Shown piece by piece: positions 53,601-64,000 of a stretch of DNA of 64,000 nucleotides; within the stretch, counting starts at the first letter, position 1; each line of letters opens with the position of its first letter. This DNA comes from Helopsaltes ochotensis (Eukaryota; Chordata; Aves; Passeriformes; Locustellidae). The translations under genes and the position numbers were made by a program. Under the pieces are notes generated by a model, which ran no database searches, was not told the DNA's origin, and was given only the letters and a program-made list of their open reading frames with translations. The stretch lies in the NCBI GenBank assembly GCA_013400155.1, contig VXBM01000239.1, positions 851,460-915,459 of the forward strand, in the 5' to 3' direction.

Positions 53601-56600
53601 AAAAGCACAAAACAAAATAATACCTGAAAACTTAGCTAGATAGGTGAGACCACAGCACAAGAACAGCAATACCTTCACAGATAATAGTAATACCTTCAAA
53701 AGATGAAATTGCACTTACAGAATAAAAAAAACAAACGTATTCTTATGCCAGACTAAGAGGTCCTTATGTCAGAAAAAGCAAACTACTTTCAGCATTCTCT
53801 TTAACTTTACTAAAAGTACTATACAGCAAGCAGTATAGAGCCAACTGTTGAATTTCTGAGTCTTTTCTTACACAAAGCTCCCCAAAACCATCTAAGAGAA
53901 TATATTACGAATGTATTTCTTCTCTTTTGGCTTAATTCAGGAAAACCATTCCTCAGTTCAATGACACAATACAAGGCAACACATTATAAAGGAAAAAACG
54001 TTAAACCCCCTCTTTTTTACTAACTCAATGAAAACAGAAGAGATACTCTTGCTCAAAGCTTTTGATTTCTGTCCTTCTCTCATAACAGCAGAGATGGGAA
54101 GCTCAGTTCACCCAAACTAACCCCAAGTGCAATTGTGTGAATGCAGTGATACAGTACCCGTCACAGCCTACGAAAAATGTATCAAGAGGAGGCTGCAAAT
54201 AGTTACATGTACAAAATCAAAACAGGTGGAAATTTATTGTTTTGAATACTGCTCTTACCCCTCACTCACAATCCAGTAATATGCATGAAAATACAGTACT
54301 GCCTCCACCCATTAATTTCCCCAAGATTCCCAATAAACTGTTAGTAAGAATAAGTGTTTGATAATCATAATCTACTTTGCTTCCTTAAACACAGCTTTCA
54401 TGAAGGAGAAATAACATTTCCAATGAAAAGTATTTATGGACATATGCTAGGGAAGCTAAACATAGCACTGGGAGATGGCAGGAATAGCAAAAAGGCAAAG
54501 AAAAGAAAAAGAGTGTGAAGTTCCACAGCACAGACCTATCAGTTACACATAAACTGATGCTTCCCAGGCCCTGGCTCCCTCCACCTGTTGTCTGTCCCTT
54601 GCTGCTGGTTCCTGTTCTTTTCACTCCAGCTTTCTGATAAGACTTTATCAAGTAATATGCTGCCTGATCTTATCCCTTCTAAAATATTTTCAAAGTGCAC
54701 TGTGGGACAAAAGGCTCAAAGCATTATGGAAACAAGCAAGTTTTTCACCCATCCCATCAGGAACTCCCGTAATTCCTCAAGGAATGTATATTCTTATAAC
54801 AGGTGCTATAGCCAATATTACAATTTTTTTTTCAAATGATAGCACAAATGCTTGCACACTCACTGAGAAAAGCACACATTAAAATTTTATTTGTTTTCTA
54901 TTTTTATTTTCAAAGTACTGAAAGCAACTGCCAAGGGACAGGGGGTGGTGCTGGCAGGGCAGCTCCCCCTGATTTTGTGCAACAACCTCACCCCATGTGC
55001 AGAGCACAGCTGGACACACTCGTAGGGCTGTACTCAGAAGCATCCATCAGCTCTCCCCGGGATACAGAGCTCCAGTCTGTCCCTTGGGAGTCACACAATG
55101 GAGCAACACTGCGAGATGGCCACGTGCACCAGAGGGAAGAAAAGAGCCTCTCCTGAAGAGCCCCATCAGCTGCTCAGGAGAGCTTATGCCTACTGGAGAA
55201 CTGAAATACGCACTGCAAAGATGGGCTTTTCACCAGACCAAAACCTGCTCCTCAATTCCTTACTCTTTCCAATTACATCCCCCTTTAGTTACAACTTCTC
55301 ACCACCTCTGTTACCCAGAGCTTACTAGCTCGACTTTGCCCATCAGGAGCCACCAGCATGAAGAGCTCCCCGCCCATTACTGTTTATTAGCAGAAGGAAG
55401 AACATTAAAAGTAATTTAAGAGTCTCACCTCACCCTCACAGAATCCATTTTAAACCAAGGAATGCTGCAGATCAGGAAGGCAGTAATGGACCACCTACTC
55501 CTCCTCCATCCTACATTTGCCACTTTTAGCCAAAGGTCTGACGCAAGAGACACCACGGGTAGCAAGGGCCGCTCCTGAGGCTGCCCAACAGGCAGAACTC
55601 AAGGTCTCTGCTCCAAAATCCTGTGGATGCCCACTAATGACAGCACTGGAGTCATTCTGTTGCAGACTGGGGAAACTTACAACGGCACAGATCTTTGGCA
55701 CTTATCTGGCTAGAAGATAATATTCATTAGTATAAGGTTTCAGACTTACACCAAGGTTTTCAGAAGCAAACATGCAATTTTGAGTACTCTTGATACCCTG
55801 TGCAAACCTGGGTGTTTCAGATGCCCAATGCGCTCTCTGAAACTACAGTAATAAAAAAAATAACACTTACTAGTCCTTAGGTGTCAAAATTGAGCACTCA
55901 CAAGCAGCATAGTATTTTATAAATTAATGACCAACACTTTGAAGTTTTCATTCCATAAAAGATGACGGTATTTGAAAATATTTTCATTTGCCTTGTGTAA
56001 ATTTTGCAAGTCTTATGGACTTATATACATAAATATTTCTTATTCTTTCCTGTTATCTCTGTCTCATCTACATTCCTATATACATTTGAAATAGAGACTC
56101 ATGAGTAACATGTATCATGCAAACCTGGACTTTATCATTTAATTAAATCGAAATTTTCACCCCAAGGATTTGCTTTTGTTCTTACAGCAACACAGAACTC
56201 ACCAGTCCATGAAGAGCAGGGACAGACCAAACGCATCTATTTGCTTTAACTAGTAATAAGTCAGATATTGCTGGACCAATTAAACTTCCACTGAGTGACT
56301 GATACTAAAAGCTCATTATATTAATTCACCACACTAGGGTTTAACTTCTCTAGCTATATTACCTCCTTCTGTTACCTTTGCCTTCCAAATCATCTTCTTA
56401 CATTCACTTTTCATTTCCTATCAGTCAGTAGCCTATTCAGAAGGCACTGCTGCTTGGGCTTGTACAGCAACAAACCTCAGGAGTTCCTGCTACTAGGCAG
56501 AACTTCTATAGAGTAGATTGATGCAATACAAACAAACATCTTCTTCAACCCATTTCAGCCCACTAGGCCATCTTCTCTCGTTTCCTACCAATCACTTTCC

Positions 56601-56879
56601 ACACAAATAGAAAGTGGGTATGACTGCATGTGTTACATGTCCTATGACTCCTTTTCCCTCTCCTTCTACCACCTTCCCAAAGGGAATTAAGGATACACGT
56701 TGCAAACAATACTGCTTTTAACACTGGTCCCTTCAGCCAAGAGGAAAATTTCACACCTCCCACACTACCACCTATGTAAATAATCACCACTGATGGACAG
56801 GACCAGACACGGTGCAGCATTCCTCAGGTACACTGTCCATCATAGCCAAGACTGGTTATTTTCTATGGAAGACCACCAC

Positions 56880-57322
56880 AGCAGAGAACACCACCGTACT
56901 CCCACTCCACCGAATCCCGGCGGAGCAGAGGAGACCGCAAAGATACTTAAACAGAGCACAAAGGAAGATACAATGAACTCGGGAAGAATCAAGGACACGA
57001 CCACAGCCTCTCGCGGAGGCAACACAAAGCAAAGCAGAGAAAAGAATACAATACCACCAGAGACCGTCTTGGAGGTGCAAACCGAACAAAGAGCAAGTAC
57101 CGCCGAGCCCCAAAAGGTGAGGCAAGGCCAAGTGCCAGGCGGTCAGACAGCCCACAAGTGGCTATCCCAGGGCAGGCGCGGAGGTGCCGTGTGCGGGGGC
57201 CGCCCTAAGGCGGGGCACCCCGGCTGCCGCCCGCAGGGGCTACAGGCCTCTCGCCGGCGGGGGCCCGCAGCCGGCAGCCCGGGGGCGCCGACAGCCGAGG
57301 ACATATAAGGGCGGCCCGGCCC
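56880..57322. promoter_or_regulatory. Promoter-side CpG-rich region, left flank of gap
   Basis: CpG density rises sharply from about 56.9 kb and the last 150 bases are extremely GC-rich. This is what a vertebrate housekeeping-type promoter island looks like, and its position just beyond the large first intron fits the MARK1 5' end. The string ACATATAAGG at 57301-57310 differs from a CArG box (CCATATAAGG) by one base and also contains a TATA-like core on the plus strand. No exon 1 coding sequence is visible on this side of the gap. Confidence 0.6.
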
Positions 57323-58292
57323 NNNNNNNNNNNNNNNNNNNNNNNNNNNNNNNNNNNNNNNNNNNNNNNNNNNNNNNNNNNNNNNNNNNNNNNNNNNNNN
57401 NNNNNNNNNNNNNNNNNNNNNNNNNNNNNNNNNNNNNNNNNNNNNNNNNNNNNNNNNNNNNNNNNNNNNNNNNNNNNNNNNNNNNNNNNNNNNNNNNNNN
57501 NNNNNNNNNNNNNNNNNNNNNNNNNNNNNNNNNNNNNNNNNNNNNNNNNNNNNNNNNNNNNNNNNNNNNNNNNNNNNNNNNNNNNNNNNNNNNNNNNNNN
57601 NNNNNNNNNNNNNNNNNNNNNNNNNNNNNNNNNNNNNNNNNNNNNNNNNNNNNNNNNNNNNNNNNNNNNNNNNNNNNNNNNNNNNNNNNNNNNNNNNNNN
57701 NNNNNNNNNNNNNNNNNNNNNNNNNNNNNNNNNNNNNNNNNNNNNNNNNNNNNNNNNNNNNNNNNNNNNNNNNNNNNNNNNNNNNNNNNNNNNNNNNNNN
57801 NNNNNNNNNNNNNNNNNNNNNNNNNNNNNNNNNNNNNNNNNNNNNNNNNNNNNNNNNNNNNNNNNNNNNNNNNNNNNNNNNNNNNNNNNNNNNNNNNNNN
57901 NNNNNNNNNNNNNNNNNNNNNNNNNNNNNNNNNNNNNNNNNNNNNNNNNNNNNNNNNNNNNNNNNNNNNNNNNNNNNNNNNNNNNNNNNNNNNNNNNNNN
58001 NNNNNNNNNNNNNNNNNNNNNNNNNNNNNNNNNNNNNNNNNNNNNNNNNNNNNNNNNNNNNNNNNNNNNNNNNNNNNNNNNNNNNNNNNNNNNNNNNNNN
58101 NNNNNNNNNNNNNNNNNNNNNNNNNNNNNNNNNNNNNNNNNNNNNNNNNNNNNNNNNNNNNNNNNNNNNNNNNNNNNNNNNNNNNNNNNNNNNNNNNNNN
58201 NNNNNNNNNNNNNNNNNNNNNNNNNNNNNNNNNNNNNNNNNNNNNNNNNNNNNNNNNNNNNNNNNNNNNNNNNNNNNNNNNNNNNNNNNNNN
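57323..58292. other. Assembly gap, 970 N
   Basis: Unresolved bases inside a GC-rich island. MARK1 exon 1 (start codon and 5' UTR) and the core promoter most likely lie here. Open frames spanning it are artefacts of the N run. Confidence 0.97.
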
Positions 58293-58384
58293 GGCGCCAG
58301 CGCCGCTGTGGCCGCGGCTCCGCCACGGCCCCAGGCTGGGTGGGGGCCGGGCGGGAACGCGTCCTGGGCCCGGGGCTGAAGTAG
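58293..58384. promoter_or_regulatory. CpG-rich region, right flank of gap
   Basis: GC-rich sequence with many CpGs (GGCGCCAGCGCCGCTG and onward), the continuation of the same island. It would be upstream of, or overlap, the MARK1 transcription start. The island character resumes after the CR1 fragment, to about 58.9 kb. Confidence 0.55.
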
Positions 58385-58692
58385 AGTGGGACCTCATGGG
58401 CAACAAGAGGCAGGACTGATCTCTGCTCTGGGGTGACCAGTGACAGGACCCGAGAGAATGGCCTGGAGCTCAGTCAGGGGAGGTTTAGGTCGGGTGTCAA
58501 GAAACGGTTCGTCACCCAGAGGTGGTGGGGCTGGAACGGGCTCCCCAGGGAAGTGGTCACTGCACCAGCCTGAGAGAGTTCAGGAAGCTGTAGGACACCG
58601 TTTTCAGGCACATGGTGATTCTTAGGACTGTCCTGTGCAGGGCCAGGAGTGGGACTCGATGTCCTTGTGGGTCCCTTCCAGCTCGGGGTAGC
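58385..58692 (+). mobile_element. CR1 LINE, 3'-end fragment
   Basis: Matches my memory of the chicken CR1 3' region: GGTGACCAGTGACAGGACCC, then TTCGTCACCCAGAGGTGG, CAGGGAAGTGGTCACTGCAC, TGTCCTGTGCAGGGCCAGGA, and GTGGGTCCCTTCCAGCTCGG. It is 5'-truncated, as is usual, and stops before the usual ATTCTATG tail repeats, so the extreme 3' end is also lost. CR1 is the dominant bird retrotransposon and is the best evidence here for the organism group. Confidence 0.9.
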
Positions 58693-59967
58693 CTTTGCTG
58701 CCGTGGGTCAGGCGTGAGGCTCCGTCGAGGGCAGGGCGCGCCGCCGTGCCCCGGGGTCAGGGCCCGCCGGCGTGTCCTTCAGCCTGGCGGGACGGAGAGG
58801 CCTCGCAGAAAGCCACAGCGGGGCTGGGCGAGTCGGTGGCCCGGGGAGCCCCAAAGCCGCTGTGTGGGCTGTGGGACAGAGCCCATGCGGTGCTGGGGCC
58901 ACCAGTGTTGGCTAGTGGGTTGCCAGCAGCTGTCCCTCCGTGGCTCTCAGTTGTCTCTGGTAACCAGGGACCTGAGAAAGGGCAGTGGGGCAGCGCATCT
59001 GCCTCTTGCACAGCTCCGAGTCTGCATTTCATGCGTTCTCTGGAGGTTTGTAAAACCCTGTGTCAGCATCAGAGCGTCCCTGTAAATCAAACCGTTAATT
59101 TGTGCACCTCAGTCAGGCCGCCAGCCTCCTTCACCCACTTGAAACTGAAATGGGATCAACAAGACGGTGCAGCGCATCCCTCCGCTCATGTCCGACCAGC
59201 TCATAGTCCTTGAACACTTAACCAGTGACCTCATGTGCTTAAAATTAGAACCATGCACACATTTTTTGTCTTTGAGAAGTTACTAGTGTTTACACAACAG
59301 CCGCTTTTGCTGGAAAACCAGCCAAGCCCTTCACCAAATTCTAAAAATAATCTGCAAAAAATGCAAGAAACCCCCCAACTTTCCCTGCACCAGAAGCAAA
59401 ACAGTGGGTCTGAACTTCCCTTGCAATATTTTGACAGATTTGTGTAGCTGAGGCTGTAAACATCTTCATAAATTCTGTAAACAGATTCCTTATTCTGGAA
59501 AACCTTCCTTAGGAAAACACTTGGGAAGGCACTTCATGAGTTGTGTATCTATATTCAGGAAGCTCTTATGTGCTCATGAAAGACCACTGACTGTCATACA
59601 TTACTTATAAATAACACATATGTATGTATCTGTATGTATAGGTAAACACACTAGTAGTGTTTGTGTAATTCTGGCTGCATTAATTCAGTGTCATTCAAGA
59701 GGTACCCCCAGCTCTTCAGCAGTGGTCAGCCAACAGTGCTTTCCACATATTTGGGAAAACAGCTGATGGAGGCACAGGCAGAGAACATGCCCATGTTGTA
59801 GGAGCAGTGTAACTGCACTCACTGTTTGCACATTCAGCATCCTGTTGCTCTGAGCACGTATGATTTGTCAGTCTGGAAATGCTAGAGGTTCTCAGCTCAT
59901 CCTCAGACCAAAGCCTCCCAAACCCTGGCAAGGGCTTCTGTGAATTCCTAGCTCTCTCCTCCCATAG
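58693..59967. other. Upstream intergenic region
   Basis: GC-rich to about 59.0 kb (tail of the promoter island), then AT-rich. Overlapping open frames of 157 and 172 codons at 58.6-59.2 kb begin in or next to the CR1 fragment and have the biased composition of the island, so they are not called as genes. A TGTATG-type low-complexity run lies near 59.62 kb. Confidence 0.7.
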
Positions 59968-60033
59968 CTGGAACTACCGACTGCAAAGGAAATTTTAGGG
60001 TCCTTCATTTTACTGGGAATGAAATAATCCAAG
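59968..60033 (+). other. 5' untranslated part of first located exon, candidate small gene
   Basis: A strong acceptor (CTCTCTCCTCCCATAG) precedes this segment, so it would be an internal exon with a further 5' exon upstream, perhaps sharing the MARK1 island as a bidirectional promoter. It contains a two-codon upstream open frame (ATG AAA TAA) that ends six bases before the proposed start and supplies the in-frame stop. Confidence 0.3.
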
Positions 60034-62214
60034 ATGGGGTTTATTCGCGGTAAGCAGCCATGGTCTAGCCAGCATGCCAAAACAAGTTTGTCGACAAACT
60101 GGATATTAACCCAGTTTAGTTGCTTAGCTCATCAAAATGCACTCACTTTTTATCCCAAGTAGGAACAAGACTGTGTCTGGGGCTCTGTGTGGGGCCTGAC
60201 TCTGCACTCCTTACTTGGTCAGAACTCCCACTGATGCAAACCTGTCCTGGTATGGATTTGTGTATGCACCTGTGGTCAGAGAAGAAAGCAGTGTAAGCTC
60301 CAATGTCTTCTAAATGTGTTTAATGGCACCATTAACTAAGGCGAAGCTTAGAGAGACTTAATCTCTTACAATTTGAATAAGCTTTGGTCAGTATTTTGTA
60401 GGAAAATTTAATCAGAAATTAAAAGTGTGATAATGTAATAATTCTTGTTATCTGAAGATCTGCTTTGCAGTTGTTTTGGCCATGGTTGTTGCTGCTATCA
60501 TCTTCTTTCATGTTATCAAGGTCAGTCATTCATTTAATAGCTCTGTTTAATTTTGTTGTGTTATTACTACAGGCTTCATGTTTCCCCCAGGTAGGAAAAT
60601 GCGGGGACAATGACTGAAGAGCTGCATGGAAGAGAAGGTGACCACAGAGATGATCCTGTCATAACTCAGCCACTCTCTAAAGAGACAAAGCAGAAGAAAG
60701 GCAAGTGGGCTGAGCACAAAAATAGGCTGGAAGGAGAAAGCTTCAAACTGTCTGAGACCTGCAACTAAAATATGCCAGTTGTTGCTGCTTCAAGTAACAT
60801 GAAGTCCTGCTTGGTGCCCAGCAGGAACAGTATATATTTAGTGAGTGGCTCCAACTTTCACACTCAAAACGCAGACATTCCACCCCCTGACCAGGACCCA
60901 AATCCCATCCAATACTGTAGTAGTGATTTCAGACACTGGTTTGAATGAAACCTTTCCCCACAATTTTCAAATTCAGTTTTTAACAGCAAAAGAGGGAGAG
61001 GTTCAGAAATAGCATGGGAACAGGTGACCACTGAGATGTGAATAAAACAGAACAAATCATGCTCTTTATTGCCTTTCATTACACCAGGACATCTCCTGTA
61101 GTGTGGAAAACTAAATGGAAAACCTGGCAAATATGAAAAGGTAAAATACCTCCAGCTGCATGCAATAAGGCTTCAATGGCATTGAGTCCTGAGGTCATTA
61201 CAAACTACAGGTACAGGGCTCTATGGATTGTTTACTTTCGTGAGGGACACCGGAAAAAATTACATGTACTCTAAATATATGTAGACTCAGTAAGTATGTT
61301 TATAGTTATAATCAAGATTCTGATTTTGCTGTAAGAATCATTAGGAAGTAGAGTCTTAGTGGAAAGTTAAGTAACTTATAATTTGCTCTAATACTTTAAA
61401 CCGGCAAACAAATGAGGGTTGTTTTTTTTTAATAGCAAGCCATACCTTTTGGGAATACCCTTATCATGGGTGTTCAAAAATCCTCCCCAAAATGTTTAAA
61501 TGCATTTAACAGGCCAGAATTTATCTCAAGGTCAGTTGTACTGAAATTTTGTCATTAAGTTTGTGTCTTCACTTTTTCCAGGTAACTGAAGGTTTTAATT
61601 GTTTCAATGCCATTACAAAGAACTGCCCTAAGTATATCCATGTAAGAACTTCATATGAAAACAGTAAGTAAAAGCAGCATTTGTCACTGATTAGTCTGGA
61701 CATCTGGGAGAAGGATAATAAAATCACAGCACAACTTTATAGTTGCAGAAATTTCTTGCAAATCCCTGAGGCCTCTAAAATGGTATCAGAAAATCTACTC
61801 CGGAGAAGAGAGAATTACCTCTTAAACATGTGAGGTGCCGGTGGTCTGAGGAAGTTTCTAAGGGCAGTTGTTCTGTCCCTGGGAATGTCTCTGATGGCCT
61901 AAAAAACCAGTAGTTCTTGTAAACTGGTCCCACTATGTTAAAGATCTCTGCACTGTCTCCTAATAATCATAGCTAAAAATAGGTAGTTTTGATTGTTTCC
62001 TTCAGCTTTGATATCTCATCTTTCTTTTGATGCTCCCAGTCTCTTCAGCCATACAGCCAACTTCTTCCCACATCTGAGGAGTTTCTAAAGGAAAGTAGCA
62101 AGCCACTGTAGCACTGAGATAGAACCACAATGAAACCTGGGGCAATGTCAACTCCGTGAATTTCACCCCTTGTTTTCTTTTGCTGCAGCATTTTTTGACT
62201 GCTGTGGTTTTTAG
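60034..62214 (+). CDS. Candidate small secreted cysteine peptide, four spliced pieces
   Basis: Proposed join: 60034-60049, 60471-60520, 61582-61663, 62189-62214. Each border has GT/AG: CGCG|GTAAGC; CTTTGCAG and AAG|GTCAGT; ACTTTTTCCAG and AACA|GTAAGT; TTTTGCTGCAG. Phases agree (1, 0, 1). The start has a favourable context (AAGATGG) and is the first ATG after an in-frame stop. The product is 57 residues. MGFIR and a hydrophobic run VVLAMVVAAIIFFHVI look like a signal peptide; the mature part has GFNCFNAITKNCPKY and ends DCCGF, four cysteines in all. I recognise no family. The last exon is the least sure: a polyT-TGTAG acceptor at 62281-62283 would give an immediate stop after Thr, and one at 63497-63498 a proline-rich end. 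The pieces are short enough that chance is a real alternative. Plus-strand AATAAA signals lie at 63161 and 63600. Confidence 0.28.
60190..60240. repeat. Possible ancient amniote repeat fragment
   Basis: GGGGCCTGACTCTGCACTCC and TTACTTGGTCAGAACTCCCA resemble the GGGCCTGATCCTGCACTCCTTACTCAGGCAAAACTCCCATTGA pattern I recall from widespread old repeats in reptiles and birds, here cut short. It lies inside intron 1 of the candidate small gene. Confidence 0.4.
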
Positions 62215-64000
62215 TGGTGGTTTCTAACTTTCTTTTAAAAAAGGTTTCATTTTCTTTCTTCCCCCCTTTTTTTTTTTTTGTAGCTTGAATTTAGATTAGT
62301 ATCTTGGCAGAGGAGGTAAGGCTTGAATCATTTTCATACATCAGCTATGACAATATCTTTTTTGCTATTAATTTTTTGGGAAATATTAACATTCTTAGAA
62401 AAGACTATCAGAAAGTAGTAATGAAAACAATGTAGTATGTTGGAAGTATCTGTAATGCATATGCAATATCATGGTATTACTTTTATCTGAAAATACTGAT
62501 TTGTTATGAAAGCATATTAAAGAGTAAAATCACTATTTAAATCTTCCTGATTTCTATCACAGTTGTATCAGTGCTATCACATAAAACATAATGCACCACT
62601 ACATTTGAGCTGGGAAGCTTCCTGAGCTGTTGCTAAGTTGTAGGTCTGAGGAGCAAAGGATCTAAATGGTCTGTCCAGGAGCAGAGAGAAAGCCAGGGAC
62701 AAAGGAGACAGACTCACTAGAAGGAGTCCTCGGGGACCCTCTGGATATGGTTTTAAAATCAGCTTTAGATAACCCCAGGAGATGGGGCAGGATGGCAGAA
62801 AGCCTGCAACAAGATGCCTGGTGATCTGCCATTGATCTTCAGAGGGCCACCAGAGACCAAAAGTGGGGGAAGAGTTGGGAAAGGCAATTAACCTAAGTGG
62901 TCACAGATGTTCTCACTCCACATCTGCCCTCTGCAGATTTCAGTGGTGTGGTTTCTGTGGAAACAGAAACTCTGTGCTAAATGGAGCTGCTATCCCTGGC
63001 AGGGTCTAATTTTTCCAAAGATTTATTCTACAGTAGCACAACCAGCACTCCTTGATGCAGAAAGGTGTAAAGCTATCCTGCAGCAGCATTAAATATTCTG
63101 ATCCAAGGAAGAATAGCTTTTGATCCAGGAACATTTGCAGGATTTGTTATGAGTTGATCCAATAAATGATTCTGTAAAAGGAAGGTCTCTAACTGTGGCA
63201 AAGACTGTGTAATCCTCAGGGAGTATGGGGTCAGTTTGAAGTCTTTCCTCTGCCTGTTTTAAGGTGACCAAGGAAAGAAAGATTTGAGCTTAACTCCTGA
63301 CTGTGTTTAAGCATGTCTGTGTACATCTTTCTGTGTATTTTTTTACTTATTTAGGACTTATTTTTGTAATGCCTTATTTGGTTAAAATACCTTGTTGAGT
63401 GTACTAGGTTTCATTTTTTTTTATTGAGTCACTCTACAACTTTAGAGGCTTAAAATTACTTGGGTTATGTAGTACCTTTTTTTCCATCTTTCCCCTAGCC
63501 CCTCCTCCACCTCCCCAGAAAAAGCAGTCGCCTTGTTTTGTTTTCTGCTGACTGCACTGAACTGGCAGAATAGCCTTAATTGACAAAATGACAGGATAGA
63601 ATAAAATGTTGGAAGGAAAGAACTGACACAGGCATTCCTGAACTTTTTAACAGTTCAACCACAATGGCCTGTTTAAATGAATTCATTACTTCCACAAGAG
63701 AAAGTAAATTTTATTCCTCCCAGAATCTGCATGCAGAACAAAATGGCCAACAGCTGCTGACTGCCAAGAGTTGTCCTGTCCACGTCTTACAGTGGACTGA
63801 AGGCAAAGCTGAAATCCATCCCACCTTCTCCGAGGTTATCAGGAGCAAAAGAAGGCCATCTGGGCCTCCTGTAACAGCTGCTAAGCCAGAGCTGGCAGTA
63901 ACCTTGACTGCAATCGCTTCAGCCATGGATTTAAAAGAGGACGGCTTCTGGAAATCTCCTTTCAAGATCCCAAGAGGGTGTAAAACAACCAGATGAGAAT
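62215..64000. other. Right-hand region, no confirmed gene
   Basis: If the candidate small gene is real, its 3' UTR would start here and could end after AATAAA at 63161-63166 or 63600-63605. A 110-codon open frame at 63664-63996 has a good start context but no recognisable domain, and the opposite strand is open too. Otherwise nothing is recognised. Confidence 0.5.

Larger units (their letters stand above)
35219..57322 (-). other. MARK1 intron 1 (at least 22 kb, continues into the gap)
   Basis: Largest intron of the gene. It holds a pair of diverged copies (38.26 and 39.45 kb), a (TA)14 run, a 19-bp tandem duplication with inverted repeats (47.5 kb), and A/C-rich runs at about 35.44-35.50, 43.31-43.37 and 50.69-50.77 kb. 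Somewhat GC-richer patches occur at 42.6-43.1 and 54.9-55.7 kb. Sequence turns CpG-rich from about 56.9 kb toward the promoter. No second gene is supported. Confidence 0.85.

Noticed and set aside
57184..58419. Long open frames (373-411 codons) on both strands across the gap
   Set aside because: They are open only because they cross 970 N bases; the flanking residues are GC-island translation.
58612..59213. Plus-strand open frames of 157 and 172 codons
   Set aside because: They start in or next to the CR1 fragment, overlap each other in different frames, and are Arg/Pro/Gly-rich as expected from CpG-island sequence.
60610..60768. 52-codon plus-strand open frame with acidic and Lys-rich ends, preceded by an acceptor-like TTTCCCCCAG
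   Set aside because: It looks protein-like but lies between two exons of the stronger candidate model, is short, and has no donor that joins in phase to the next exon without ad hoc choices.
63499..63551. Proline-rich alternative last exon for the candidate small gene
   Set aside because: The phase fits and the acceptor is acceptable, but it lies far downstream and the nearer acceptor at 62187-62188 is stronger. Kept only as an alternative.
63664..63996. 110-codon plus-strand open frame with a good start context
   Set aside because: Length is within chance for 64 kb in six frames, no domain is recognised, and the opposite strand is also open for 84 codons. Worth a conservation check only.
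1..64000. Prokaryotic-type systems, CRISPR arrays, operons, tRNA or rRNA genes
   Set aside because: No regularly spaced repeats, no tRNA-type boxes and no operon-like gene packing; this is an intron-rich vertebrate locus.

Overview
This is a vertebrate nuclear genome window, most likely avian. It holds long AT-rich introns, a GC-rich promoter island broken by an assembly gap, and the 3' end of a CR1 LINE, the typical bird/reptile retrotransposon. Almost everything from position 1 to the gap is one gene read on the minus strand: MARK1 (MAP/microtubule affinity-regulating kinase 1). I placed 17 coding exons. All have GT/AG borders and mutually compatible phases, and together they encode 776 residues plus stop. 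Only the first coding exon (about 17 codons in the human gene, from memory) is missing, and it should lie in the 970-base run of N.

Layout from left to right, which is the 3' to 5' direction of MARK1: 3' UTR (1-2016); KA1-domain exon; a 45-bp cassette exon; the spacer exons (7.2-14.7 kb); UBA exon (15.9 kb); kinase-domain exons (16.6-35.2 kb); a first intron of at least 22 kb; CpG-rich promoter region with the gap (about 56.9-58.9 kb). Introns carry a small hAT-type MITE, a pair of diverged 130-bp copies, a (TA)14 microsatellite, short tandem and inverted repeats, and at least one fragment that looks like an old amniote interspersed repeat. Most intronic open frames are chance and were left out.

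Right of the gap lie a CR1 fragment and then about 5 kb with no recognisable known gene. There I found a set of four well-formed plus-strand exons (59.97-62.21 kb). Joined in phase, they encode a 57-residue peptide with a signal-peptide-like start and four cysteines in the mature part. I do not recognise it and it is a hypothesis, but it is the best candidate in the window for something undescribed.

The MARK1 exons show their function: ATP-binding and catalytic motifs, an activation loop with the LKB1-type threonine, the UBA segment, a basic spacer with the aPKC-type threonine, and the KA1 membrane-binding tail. Splice sites are strong across most of the kinase exons and noticeably weaker across the last spacer exons, which fits regulated splicing just upstream of KA1.
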